Source: Hygrophila difformis (Eukaryota; Streptophyta; Magnoliopsida; Lamiales; Acanthaceae). Taken from it: 64,000 nucleotides of DNA. Every line of letters begins with the position of its first letter. Within the stretch, counting starts at the first letter, position 1. Location: contig JAOANR010000006.1 of the NCBI GenBank assembly GCA_030278955.1, forward strand, positions 9,323,915 to 9,387,914, given 5' to 3'. Position numbers and translations under genes: made by a program. The notes under the pieces were generated by a model. That model ran no database searches. It was not told the DNA's origin and saw only the letters and a list, made by a program, of their open reading frames with translations. Below, in pieces: positions 1 to 10,866 of this stretch.

Positions 1-61
1 ATTCTTTTTCAAATTACAGTAAAAGAAGTTTTTAACCTTTTTCTAGCTCCAAATTAAATAC

Positions 62-946
62 CTGTAGGACGGCTTTTATGTTCTCTATGGTTAAATAGAG
101 TTCATTCCCCGCCTGATTGAACTTGAGAAGAACATCGACTAAGTCCTCCCGTTTGCTTCCATCGTTGCCTATTCTGTGATCGTTGATGATTTTTTCGAGT
201 ACCCTATCAGTTAATCTGTGCAGCCTCTCTACCCGGCCTTTGAATCCTCCAATTACGCGGAACAATTTGATGGAAGGATACAAATCTGCAATTCGGAATC
301 CAGCTACAAGATTGACGGCTTCTTGGGCTATGGAGACGAACGTTGCTTGTTCTTCCGTTTTGGCTCCTAGTGATGCTTTCATGACCGTGTGGCACACAGT
401 CAAGCACACTTGTTCTGTCAGGTTCATGATCTGGCCTTCTCTTGATGCTATCCTTGTACACATATTCGAGAACTCCTGCTCTCTTAGGGTTTGGAATGAT
501 TGGACACGGCGGGCGCTCAGAAGCTCGATTGTGCAGATTTTACGCAGCTGCCGCCAGTAATCGCCGTATGGGGCGAATGCTATGTCGGTGTTCTTGTAGC
601 AGAGAATCTCGGTCGCAACGAGGGATGGCCTGTTTGCGAAGGTGGTGTCGTGCACTTTCATGACTTGTTTTGCCGCCTCCGGTGAGGAGATCACGATCGT
701 GCTGACTTCTCCGAGCTGTAGGTGCATGATCGGACCGTGTTTCTTGGCTAAGTCGGTTAAAGTCCGGTGGGGAAGTTGGAAACCAGCGATGAGTTGGTGC
801 AGGTTCCCGATAACCGGTAACTTTCTTGGGCCTGGTAGATGGGTTGAATCCGGGTCGGGCTGGGATCCGGTGGATAACCTGAAAAGCAAGGCAAGAAATG
901 TGACGAAGGAAAGAAGAATGATGAGGGATGAGAAATCGATAACCAT
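62..946 (-). CDS. Cytochrome P450, CYP71 clan (CYP71D-like), exon 1, partial
   Basis: This first exon encodes 295 residues from the ATG at 946. Seen: an N-terminal hydrophobic anchor (about residues 6-23), the proline-rich hinge LPGPRKLPVIGNLHQL, and the C-helix motif WRQLRKIC. The frame ends at a GT donor after codons for NIKAVLQ (exon end 62), which is where CYP71-family genes usually carry their single phase-0 intron. The I-helix oxygen-binding motif, ExxR and the haem cysteine loop are not in the window; they should lie to the left of base 1. Known of the family: ER-anchored mono-oxygenases that take electrons from a P450 reductase, often in terpenoid or other specialised metabolism. The substrate cannot be inferred. 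The exon has no stop or frameshift, so the gene may be intact, but only about 60% of a normal 500-residue protein is visible. Confidence 0.9.
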
Positions 947-1020
947 GATGGATCAGATCAATGATCAATCTGTGCAGACAGTAGGGCTTTTTTGTGAAAG
1001 TGCTGATCAGTGATCATTCA

Positions 1021-1030
1021 ATTTTTATAG
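1021..1030 (-). promoter_or_regulatory. Probable TATA box of the P450 gene
   Basis: On the minus strand this reads CTATAAAAAT, about 75-85 bases upstream of the P450 start codon at 946. The spacing leaves room for a leader of about 45-55 bases. No other TATA-like site is as well placed. The flanking 1031-1400 is AT-rich, and I see no further named element in it. Confidence 0.5.
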
Positions 1031-1696
1031 AGGCTGATGAGTACATTGCTTGTCGGTGCCACTCGCACATTTTATATTACATTCTCAAAAAGGGGTCCAT
1101 TCAGTCGTGGTTTTGTTATTTTTGATGTCCCTTTGGAGTATACATAAAGCAGCATCGTAACCTTATTTAATTCAACAATCGTGATTCATGATGAAAAATG
1201 ATTGTTATTGTTTCTTCAAAAGTTTCTTTAGCAGTATTAAAATGATTTTAAATCAATTGTATGGCTTGAATTATTTGTGTAAGCAATTGAAACTCAACTC
1301 ACTCCAGTAATTGATTTATATTTTTTATATTTGTGAAGAAATTACAGCTGTTACTGTTATGAAATGTGGTTTTATGACTGTAGAGAATAATTTGACAGCA
1401 AAATATAACTAGTACTAGTAAAGAACACCTTACATAGTTACATACACAAGAAGTGAATAAAAACCCAACTTGGGAAGATTATTCTTCTGTTCACAGCATG
1501 CAAGAAAAAAGAATGTGTAAGAATGAATAAAGCTTTGAACAAATAAATCAGATGTGTCTCAAAGCATCACAAACAAATGTAGCAGCAAAAGAAGACTTTT
1601 GCTCCGAGAGAACGCACTTGACACATGTGCCTAGCTGACCTGAGAAGGGTCTCTTCTCCAATGCAGTTTTGTCAAAAACACATTCGGTTGATTTGA

Positions 1697-4600
1697 TTAG
1701 TAGTGTTCTTGATATATGGCACCGAACTCTGCCCTCCAAGCCTGATCATCATCATCTGGCAATGTGCTCTGTGGTATTGTTTCTTCCGAATCCTGTCGAT
1801 ATAGCGCTGGTCTTAAGGCAGCCTCTGGCAATCTGCTTTCTGCCAGATATTGCTTCATTGTAATCATCTCCATCTTGTGCTTTCTCTTGAGTTTCTCCAC
1901 TTGTTTCCTTAACTTTTCGTTCTCTTCTTGAATTGTTGCATTTTTCCCCTGCAGTAGAAGATCGAGCTTTGTGAGTTTGAAATTTATAATAGTGATGAGA
2001 TGGTGACAATATATAGTTAGAAATCAGGAGTTTACCTCAGCCTGTGAAGCAGCATCTTCAGCTTCCCTCAACCGAACCAGAAGTTCACCTGCAGCATGCA
2101 CAGCTTCTGCGGTGTCCTTGAGTTGGACTTTAAGGCTTCGATTTTCTTTCTTTAGTAAATCCCTTTCGCGCTCTCTTTCCACCCTCAAAGCAGAAAGCTC
2201 TGCTGAGAGAGCCTTGGCAAAACGGGCGCCATGACGGCCCTTGGCTCCAGCTTTCGAAGCTGCCCTTTTCACCTCTGCAATCCCTTCCATGACGGCCCGA
2301 TGCTTTGCTTCCAAGTCATTGTACTTCTCCTGCAGTTCGGTGTAATGCTCAATCATTCTAGCATGGTTCACAACAGATCTTTTGACAACATCGTCCAATT
2401 CTTCCGTGCACTTCTTCTCTGACGCCAACTCCATCTCCAGCCTTTCTGCTCGCTGCCGATTAGACTCAATCTCGATTCTCAGTTCATCAGTTAGCGAAAT
2501 CCATTCGCTTTCCATTTCCATCCACCTATCTCTTTCCTTTTCAAGTTCTTCCCAACTATTAACATGAGAAAATGCACTACTTTTTCTTAGCTGGATTGAC
2601 TGTGACAGCAATGAAGATCTAATCTTGTCCGTGGATTTCCTCGTAGATGAATCAGTATAGACCTGCAGCTTGTTTTTAAGAACTTCAATTTCCCTGACAA
2701 GTGCTTCCCTGTCTTCCGGAGTGAAGGGTTTTGGCACGCTTGAACTCAATTCCTGGGTTCCTTGTATCTCACAATTCTCCTTTAAGAACTCAGGACTTCC
2801 ATCGGCATTCCAAGTCAGAAGCTAGAACAATACATCAGATCATACATACACACAAGGATTATTAACCACACAATATATTTTTAAACATACACAATGCTGA
2901 TACTACGCCACTAAATCTTAACTTTCTAACCTTAGTTTCATTGTTTGGTGGGACAAAGTTTTCATGTTCGTCCTCATTAATTGGATTTAGTTGGAGCTTC
3001 AAAGGACTGAAGGTAGAAGAGCTGCGACACTTGTCAATACTTGCCGCCTTATCACTTTTGCACGTGCATTTCTCTAGCTGCAGAAGAAAAATGAGGAAGT
3101 CTTAACTCTGATTTGGTTGGGAACATACAATCCAATAATTTATAATCAATACAAATTCGTCTAAATACCATTTTCTTTAGATGTTCGATTTCAGTTGCTT
3201 GATCCTGGCAAACAATTTTAAGCTCCTTCTGTCTCTCAACATCCATATCCTGTAAAGAGTGACAAATGAAAAGCTTGAAGTCAGAGCTATTCTAGTACAG
3301 AACCTACACTAAATAAGAGTGTAAATTTTCCACAAACCTTTGAAATGTCATTGATCTCATTGTTTTCACCGCCTTGGCATTTCGCACAAATGAAGGCAGC
3401 AGATTGTGAAGTTTGGACAGAAGCATTGGCCTTTTCAGCTGATAGGCAGGGCTTAAGTGCCAAATGTTCAAAAGAGAAGGAGATGGATGATCTAGATGGT
3501 GCTGAGTCTCTCCGGTGAGATTCAATGACCTGTAATCCTCTTTGAAGACTGGCAGCCAAAGAATCGGTAGGGCCAGAAAAAATTCTACTTGATCTCAAGG
3601 AGGAGGATCGCAGAATGCTATCTGGTTGGAGCGACTGTGACTGTCTTGTTGGATCAGCACAATGTGAAGCTTCCACTTCATTGTTCAATGAGAAGACACA
3701 GCTTTTCCTTGGGGAGTTTTTAATCTTCGGAGACTCGGACAACATGGGGCCTTGAAGGACAGGAGATTGATGGCACCCGCTGATTGATAAGCTACTCCTT
3801 GAAGAAATATCCACCGGTCCATCCATAGATTCCTTGCTTGAATTAATTGCTTCATTCTCACTCTCCTCCGAGCAGCTTAAATAATGTTCACAGGTATATT
3901 CTGTCTCGCAACCTTCAGCAGAGTAAAGGAGGGGATTCTCTCCAATTCCCGGCTCTTCTTCTTTCAGACTCTCTTCATCATGGGAGTTCCGTATGCTATC
4001 AATGTGAACCTTTAATTCTTTCACATCATCCTCACCGATGGACATGTATTCTTCAGAATCGTTTTCTATGCGCGGTAACAGAAGTGAACGGTTGAGGCTT
4101 AGTCTCAACTGATTCAAGCTTTCACGTGCATTTCCCCTTCTGAAAAATCCCTGGTTGCTGCTGAAAGAGTCGCATGTACTGGACCTGGCTCTCATGAGCT
4201 CTTCCTGCATTCAATCAATGTCATGTAAGATGATTCTTTAGGAAGATTTACATAATATCATAAGGAAACGATGACAATACCTTTAACTGTCGAATCTGAT
4301 CACTCAGGTCATTCACATCATCTTCTGTTATTTCATTAACTACAGGTTCATTTTTCATGAGTTTTGCACGCAGTCCAAACCTGAGGGTGCTTACAGTTTC
4401 ACTACTATTCCTGCTTGTAAAAAGACACAAGTGGAATAAGTAAACATACACGATATAATAACCTCAGAAATCTAGAATTGGATAAGCACAAAAGGAGCGA
4501 CGACATTACTTTTGGTCTGGAGAAATGGTGCATATTACAGATAATTTTGCGTTGCCACCAAAGGATTCCCGTAGCAGATGAGTCAGGCGAGAACTCCTAT

Positions 4601-7133
4601 ATGGAACTTCTTCGACTTTCCCAGACTGACTGACTTCTGCTAGGATATTTACCAAGCGCCTGCTTAAGGGAAGCCGAAGTTAATCATTAATTAAACTAAA
4701 TGCACAGGGATAATAACTACGATCTCAGGACCAAATTGTGAGGGACATAGAGACATACCCAAGCTGTGATGTAGACTTCTTTATATACTTTCCTTCTTTC
4801 ACATGTTGCCTGCTAGCATCATCAACTCCATTTCCCTCGAATCCAGCAAGGTCGACCAGACTAATTCTACTCATCCTTGAACTTCCAAAGCACTTTGATG
4901 ATGACTCCTGCAAGATACAAGATAGATTTCGAATGAGCAGTGAAGTACAGAATATATAAATGGAATAAAACTTTCGCAGCGAGATCACACTTGGTTTTCA
5001 CAATACCATAGCATGGAAATTGGAAGGGGGCAAAGGTCTGAAGAAACCACTACCAAACTGAAATTTTAGAATTCTTTTATGTTATGAATGGTCAATAGAT
5101 GATATTACCTTGCACCAAGACTCTATTATGCATGTAAACATTATGTGTGATCTCGAGCTTTTGGAGTTGATTCTTGTTGTTCCAATCTTTCTATTTGCTA
5201 GGCCCTGCACAAAAATTGAATTGAATGCTTGCAATAAACAGATGAAAAAGTGATACTACACAATACTCAGACCATCCTATCTGCTACCTTAATCAACATT
5301 TGGGTGACATCCTCGTAGCAAGTTACGTACTCCTCAGTCAGATTTTCTACGTAAAACCCATTTTTGGCATCATCCTTTATCTGGAACAAGTTTAACAACA
5401 ATCAGTAGGAAAATCAGGATACAAATTTAAAAAGGTGACTCAACTCTCATTCAAAAATGAAATTCATTTTTATGATCCAGTGAAGGGTTAGAGAAGGGTA
5501 AATTACCTCCAAATCTCGTTGTGTTGGATCTAGAAGGTCACCAATTTTATCATCATACACCTGTACAAACAAGCATGTATCATGTATGATTAAGAAACGA
5601 AATGGAATCATGCAGTCACCTTAAAACAGGGGTAAGAAAGAAAATGCACCTCAAGGAATGAGCACCGACACTGATAATTCACTTGTTTTCCATCAGAATT
5701 GTCTTGCTCCTGAGTGGTGATTACAGAAGCAACAACAAAAAGAAAGAAAAAAAAAATTATCACATCACTTCAAATACTTGGACCTTGCTGAATATAGTAA
5801 TAGTAACATTAATATACCTTCTGAATCTCGAAGAAAAGATTCTGGAAAATGCGTGGCACAATTCCCTCAAGCCCACTGACTGCACCCTCAACCATGGCAC
5901 TCGGGGGACCCCACATTGTGTGAGTCTTGCCACTTCCAGTCTTACAGATATTAAACGAAATATCGTTCCATGTCAATAAAATTCACAGTAATAAAAGTGG
6001 ATGAATTTATAAAATTAGACTAGGTTTACCTGTCCATAAGCCACAACCGATGTATTATAACCGGAGAGTGCATCCTTGACAATAGGAGCACCTACTAATT
6101 GGTATACATCTCCCTAGAAGTGGACAGGCACAACTCAATAGGTCAATATTGATGCTGATATTTTTCTAAGTACATCATAAATATTAGATCTAGAATTAGG
6201 TTAACAAATCATAAGCAAGAGAGATGTATCATAACCGGAGAATGAATCCTTGACTATAGGAGCACCTACTAATTGGCATACACCCTAGAATTTGACAAGC
6301 ACAATTTAACAGGTCAATGTTGGTGTTGATATTTTTACAAGCACAACTTAACAGGTCGATATGTATACTGATGTTATTCTAAGTGCTGCATAAAAGCTAA
6401 GAGCTAGAATTTAGGTTCATAAGCTTATAGAAATATTGAAAGAAAAAAAGAGGAGAGAAAAATTAAAACTCATCTTCCCATGGCAGTAACTATCAGTGTA
6501 GTGGTAACTAACCTGTGTTGAATGTGTGTCCAACACCCGATCAAATGTATACTTTCTGTCAGCTACTGATAGTGAATCCTTGGAATCTTTTCTGACTAAA
6601 GTTTCACCAATTCCAAGACCTTCAGTTGGCTTAATCCTCACCACAACCTATCGAAACACCAGATGTAACAAAAACTTGATTTTAGAAAATATCACTATCT
6701 AACCATCCAAACTTCCAAACTGAATATACAGTTCTATCAAATTTAAGTCCACATCCAATAGGAACAAATTAACGAATGCAGTATTCAACAAAAATTGCCA
6801 ATTAGGGTTCGTCGGTACCTTGACTGGTGGATCGGGAACATCGCAAACCTTTCCCTGGACAATAGATGCTGTTACTTCTTCCGGCTGAGGCTCAACCTTG
6901 AATTTCGATAGTGACTTTTTGGAGAATGAAATCGATGGGGAAAGTGGAGGATCGCGTAATTGAATGTTGGGATCAATCGGAGCTACATTCTCGGAATCGG
7001 ATCTGAGTCTCGAGCGCCGGATTGAAGTCCCCTTCTGCTTCGATTTCGCTAGCAAACTCTTGAACGGCGCTGAAGCCGATATGCTTCCAAAAAATCTGCT
7101 GTTTTCAGAAATCCCTGCACCGGACATTGACAT
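1697..7133 (-). CDS. Kinesin-12 family motor protein (KIN-12F-like), 16 exons
   Basis: By splicing at GT-AG sites I read these exons: 7133-6819, 6647-6513, 6113-6030, 5940-5818, 5709-5650, 5560-5507, 5380-5288, 5204-5109, 4907-4759, 4659-4510, 4410-4281, 4204-3338, 3249-3169, 3077-2931, 2821-2036 and 1948-1697. All phases agree, giving 1173 residues. The motor domain (about 105-460) carries the P-loop TGSGKTHT split from its preceding GQ by intron 3, switch I NSKSSRSH and switch II DLAGFE. A serine-rich linker follows, then a long coiled coil (about 690-1130) and the C-terminus [15 protein letters not shown]. Known of KIN-12 proteins: plus-end-directed motors at the phragmoplast and preprophase band during plant cytokinesis. 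The F-like subtype rests on length and the C-terminal block and is less certain. The first ATG is at 7133; a longer open frame above it has no ATG. The MSA site upstream fits G2/M expression. Confidence 0.9.
6203..6284 (-). pseudogene. Decayed duplicate of kinesin exon 3 inside intron 2
   Basis: The minus strand reads as a close copy of exon 3 (6030-6113), with the block [10 protein letters not shown] intact and the acceptor TTCTAG preserved. One codon is lost near the start. The 3' end has changed so that the CAG/GTAAAC donor of the real exon has become an unsuitable TTTGTTAACC context. The surrounding intron is duplicated too, roughly 190 bases in all. The real exon alone keeps the motor frame and P-loop junction, so this copy is probably silent. 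Confidence 0.75.
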
Positions 7134-7311
7134 ATTCAATTCAGCAGCTAACAAATTACGAATTTATGATCAAGATCTGAATGGAAGAGGAAGAATAATT
7201 GCGGTTTAAGAGAGAAAGAAAGAGAAAGAGGGGAATAATGGAGAGAAGGTGTTAGATTTGAAATTTAAATGTTGTATGTGAAAGAGAGACGTTAGAACCG
7301 TAGGGCATAAA

Positions 7312-7322
7312 TGACCGTTGGA
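7312..7322 (-). promoter_or_regulatory. MSA (mitosis-specific activator) element of the kinesin promoter
   Basis: The minus strand reads TCCAACGGTCA, a perfect match to the plant MSA consensus YCYAACGGYYA, about 180 bases upstream of the kinesin ATG. A one-mismatch relative (TCTAACGTC) lies nearer the gene at 7288-7296. Known: MYB3R transcription factors bind MSA sites and drive G2/M genes, including cytokinesis kinesins. Activity here is inferred from sequence and position only. Confidence 0.7.
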
Positions 7323-7500
7323 AATGCCTTGCGCATGAGGAGCGTTTGAAAATTCAAAACAAGGTATTAAATGACGAAAATGGACATCCCTGCATTATTC
7401 GCCTGGCCAACATTTATGGGCTCGGCCCATTTAAGGAAAATATTTACTACAAATTGATTTCTATCCGCGAAAATATACATGTATAATAAAGGTATATATA

Positions 7501-7620
7501 GGGGATGTTTGGGAGTCAGCGGATCCGCTAGCAGATAGCAGATTCGGGGAGAGAATGTGAGACAATATGCTCTACCAATATGCTATATGCTGGTCAATAT
7601 GCTGTCATCCAAACAGCCCC
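7501..7620. mobile_element. Small MITE, ~120 bp
   Basis: The element starts GGGGATGTTTGG and ends CCAAACAGCCCC, an inverted pair with one mismatch. There is no coding potential. It resembles the termini of non-autonomous hAT or Harbinger-type MITEs, but I see no convincing target duplication. Confidence 0.5.
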
Positions 7621-7654
7621 ATAATCTATTCCCGTACTTGTACCTCAAAATTAC

Positions 7655-7918
7655 TACTACCTCATTTCTCATATAAGTGAACCATTTGTATAGTAGTAAT
7701 TATTCATTGGATAACTTTGACTAATTTTTTTAACATAGTTATATAAGAAAGAAACATAGTCATGTGAGATCTTATTAGATTCGTCTAATCGCATAGTTTT
7801 AGAATATCAATTTTTATAATTTTTATTTATATACAATTTGAATTATAAACATTTAAAAATGTCTCTTGGACTGCGTGAAATGCAGGAATGGTATATTTAT
7901 ATGAGAACAGAGGAAGTA
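7655..7918. mobile_element. Stowaway-like MITE, diverged copy
   Basis: Ends TACTACCTC and GAGGAAGTA form the degraded inverted termini of a ~260-bp family seen several times in this window. The interior carries the family's core (agatct...gattcgtctaatcg). Similar copies lie at 9846-10108, 15461-28228 (interrupted), 40838-41092 and 42532-42796. Confidence 0.6.
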
Positions 7919-7992
7919 TTGTGTTTTTAATGGGACTAAGAAAGTATTTGACTTAAAGAAACAAAATACTCATGTATAATAATCACATCATC

Positions 7993-8177
7993 GGGGTTGG
8001 GGACTTACCCTAATGGTCAAGTCTCCCTTCTCTCAACCATAGGTTGGAAGTTCGATCCCCACTCGGCCCCCTATCCCCTCCCCTTTATCCTCCTTTGTAA
8101 TTTGTGTAGTTTGGACTCTCACACACTTTTGCCGACACATGAGTGTCACTGTTTAAAAAAAAAAAAAAAAAAAAAAA

Positions 8178-8240
<63 letters not shown>
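7993..8240 (+). mobile_element. tRNA-derived SINE with A-rich and (AAT)n tail
   Basis: A tRNA-like head with a B-box-like GTTCGATCC is followed by a body ending in GCCGACACATGAGTGTC, then about 20 A and a long AAT run (8156-8240). It is bracketed by direct repeats of AATAATCACATCATC at 7978-7992 and 8241-8255. The same body recurs at 8797-8950, 28381-28545 and 41463-41643, so this is a resident SINE family. Confidence 0.75.
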
Positions 8241-8246
<6 letters not shown>

Positions 8247-8247
8247 C
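8156..8247. repeat. Poly(A) followed by (AAT)n microsatellite
   Basis: About 20 consecutive A are followed by roughly 25 AAT units. It is the expanded tail of the SINE at 7993. Confidence 0.95.
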
Positions 8248-8796
8248 ACATCATCCCATAATCAAATATTTACATATGCATTCAAATTCATGAATGGTCT
8301 AATACCCCTATGCATTCAAATCTTGGTCTAGAGGTATGTGGAGATAACAAAGAGATGTTGATGAAGTGGTGATTATGAATTAGTTTGGTTTAAAAAATAA
8401 ATAAATAAAATTGTCATTGAAAATTAGTTTGAACTTTGAAGTATATTTGTGATTAATTAAAATTTGTATGGATTTTTGGATGGCAATAAGTCGTCTCGTG
8501 ATTTAAGAGTATGTGAGAATAATGACTCAGCACTTGTACTTTCAATTGATCAGGCATAAGTGACGTCTTGTGATTTAAGAATATGTGAGAATAATGACTC
8601 AACTCTTGTGCTTTCACTTGATAGGCATAAGTGACTAAGTGAGAACCAATTTTCATCGGATCACTTAAGTAAGTTTGAAAAGTACGATTTGCACCATATT
8701 CTTTTAGATGAGAGTATTATTGTTAATCTTCTTGTTAAACGGTTTTGTGGAGGAAGATCTCTTTGTGACTTGGGCTTTTTGATAAAATTTTGTTGA

Positions 8797-8950
8797 TTTT
8801 TTTTTTCAAAATATTAGCACTCATGTGTCGGCAAAAGTGTGTGGAAATCCAAACTACACAAATTACAAAGAGGATACGGATGGACAGAGAGCCGGGTGAG
8901 AATCGTACACTCAACCATAAGATTGAAAGTCAGACTATCTATATCCATAA
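8797..8950 (-). mobile_element. tRNA-derived SINE, minus-strand copy
   Basis: A T-run is followed by ACTCATGTGTCGGCAAAAGT, the reverse complement of the SINE body at 8110-8150, and then by a degraded tRNA-like head with GAATCGTAC. I did not find a clear target duplication. Confidence 0.6.
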
Positions 8951-9416
8951 CCACCCAACCATCTAATCATCTCATTATTTAATTAATTTCTCTCTCCTCC
9001 AACTCATCAATATTCATCACAACCCAACCACCCAAATTTTATATACTTTATCAATAATCACCCAACCATCCAACCACAATAGAAGTATTATATATAATTA
9101 TTTAATTTACAATTTTAAATTATGTTGAAATATAAAAAAATAATAATGTATCAAAAATATAAATATTTTATCTTACTTATAAAGAATAAAAAATCTAAAA
9201 TTTTAATATCGTTTTTATTTATTTTTATTTTCTAGAAATTTTTTAATGGGTTAAATATGTCAAAATTGATATATTATGTATTTAACAAAAATATAGCAAG
9301 AGTGATCTCTATTTGTAGAGAATGAAAAATTATAAAATTTGGTATATTTTTTATTTATTTTTATTTTAAATTATAAAAAATATAAAGATTTTAATGAGAT
9401 TTGTTTAAAATTTTAG
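8951..9416. other. AT-rich intergenic DNA, no gene seen
   Basis: The stretch holds CCACCCAACCA-like repeats (8950-9085) and long A/T-rich runs. No open frame or RNA gene is recognisable. It could be an eroded MITE, because the CACCC motifs resemble the GACCACCCC at 9499, but the termini cannot be fixed. Confidence 0.4.
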
Positions 9417-9460
9417 TTGACCAATGGGAATGAGACAAATGTCTCAATCTCATTGGTCAA
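9417..9460. repeat. Near-perfect 44-bp palindrome
   Basis: Outer arms TTGACCAATG and CATTGGTCAA and inner arms TGAGACA and TGTCTCA pair with only a few mismatches. A second small fold-back (GAGACCAAGTGGTCTC) follows at about 9468-9483. It may be the tip of a fold-back MITE. Confidence 0.6.
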
Positions 9461-9539
9461 GAAGGATGAGACCAAGTGGTCTCATATCTCATTTGGTCGA
9501 CCACCCCATTGAGACCACATCTCATTTTTGCTTTTTTTT

Positions 9540-9845
9540 TTTGAATAATAATGTGGCGATTGGGGCTTGGTGGAGAAGATCATGGTTGGAGGTAGTCTCA
9601 GGGAACATGACCTTGGCCAAGTCCCCTTTCACTTTTTTTTTTTTTTTTTTCCTTTTTTTGCCTTCAACGTAGATTTAGCTAGGACTTTATTACTTCATCT
9701 TCCCGCAGTAACTTACCCCTACCCCTTTATGGCATTATGTTTTCCCTTTTTCTCAAATAACTTCATATCAAATCAAATTTTTTTGTATACCGAAAGATTT
9801 AGTACGGTATCAGATGAATTCCTTCCTACCGTAAATTTTAGTACA
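9540..9845. other. Intergenic DNA, no gene seen
   Basis: Contains poly-T tracts near 9530 and 9633-9650 and otherwise unremarkable AT-rich sequence. Small open frames here are mostly phenylalanine from T runs and are not credible genes. Confidence 0.5.
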
Positions 9846-10108
9846 TACTACCTCCGTTCTTTTTTATTTGCACGTTTTAACTTTTGTCACTGTTCATTGA
9901 GTAGCTTTGACTCGATTTTTTAATATAATTATATAAGATAAAATATAGTCAAATGAGATCTTGTTGAATTCGTTTAATCGCATAGATTTAGAATATCAAA
10001 TTTTCATAATTTTTACTTGTATGGAATTTGAGTTATTACGGATTAAAAATGTGCATTGGATTGCGTGAAATGTGGGTATGTTGCATTTATTTAGGAACGA
10101 CGAAAAAT
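9846..10108. mobile_element. Stowaway-like MITE copy
   Basis: Starts ACTACCTCCGTTC and carries the same core as the copies at 7655 and 42532, here reading agatcttgttgaattcgttt (20 bases). The right terminus is degraded (GGAACGACGAAA). Confidence 0.6.
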
Positions 10109-10400
10109 TTTCGATACCTTATGCCGCCTCCATGATCCATTGAGATAGCTTCTGGGCAGATCACAGTCGTCCCTTATGCGAGGATCTCCAATCAGCCATC
10201 AATATCCATCAGGTCTTGGACACCATGGATGGAACTCCCAACTCCCAATTAAACCATACCAGAACAGCTCCTAAACACTCAGACCCAATTGGAATAATTT
10301 CAATCTTCAAAAACCAAGTGTCGTTAATCTAATTCAAATACCACAACTACAAATACAAATATGTCACAGAAAATAAAGTACAACCGCAGTATAAACAAAT
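10109..10400. other. Intergenic DNA, no gene recognised
   Basis: Higher-complexity sequence without a long open frame. Part may belong to the 3' end of the hnRNP transcript, whose last coding exon is at 10867-10880. No specific function can be assigned. Confidence 0.4.
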
Positions 10401-10866
10401 AACCAAACCATTCAATTCCTTCTCTATAACTCACACTACTGGCCAAACAAAGATACAAAATCGAGAATAGAAAACAGCCAAAACAGGAAAGAATACAAAA
10501 ATACTCTCCACCATTTTTTTACCATCGTAATAAGTACAGCCTTGTGATGAACACTTGCACAACAAATCAGAAGACTAAAAAAAAAAGCTAGATTGGATCC
10601 AATCTTCAAATATATATAGATATAGATATCCGGCAATCTGATTTACATCTCGATGAAAATTGCAATAACAAAATCTAAGCTAAGCTAAAATCCAAACCTC
10701 AGAACTTTCAAAAAAACCATTGAATTCAATCTCTCTCTGCTGGGATCTAGTTTGTTGTATGACATCACCGTCATAGCTGAGATGTATTTTGTCCACCAGG
10801 ATACGACCACAATCCACGTACTGCTTTTTTTTCCTTTTCCTTTTTCAATGTCCTATGAAAAAGTAG

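Noticed and set aside
7993..8070. tRNA gene candidate with a B-box-like GTTCGATCC
   Set aside because: The flanking target duplication, SINE body and A-rich tail, plus further copies, show it is a SINE head; no full cloverleaf was seen.
8143..8331. Open frame made of lysine and isoleucine runs
   Set aside because: It is translation of poly(A) and the AAT microsatellite.
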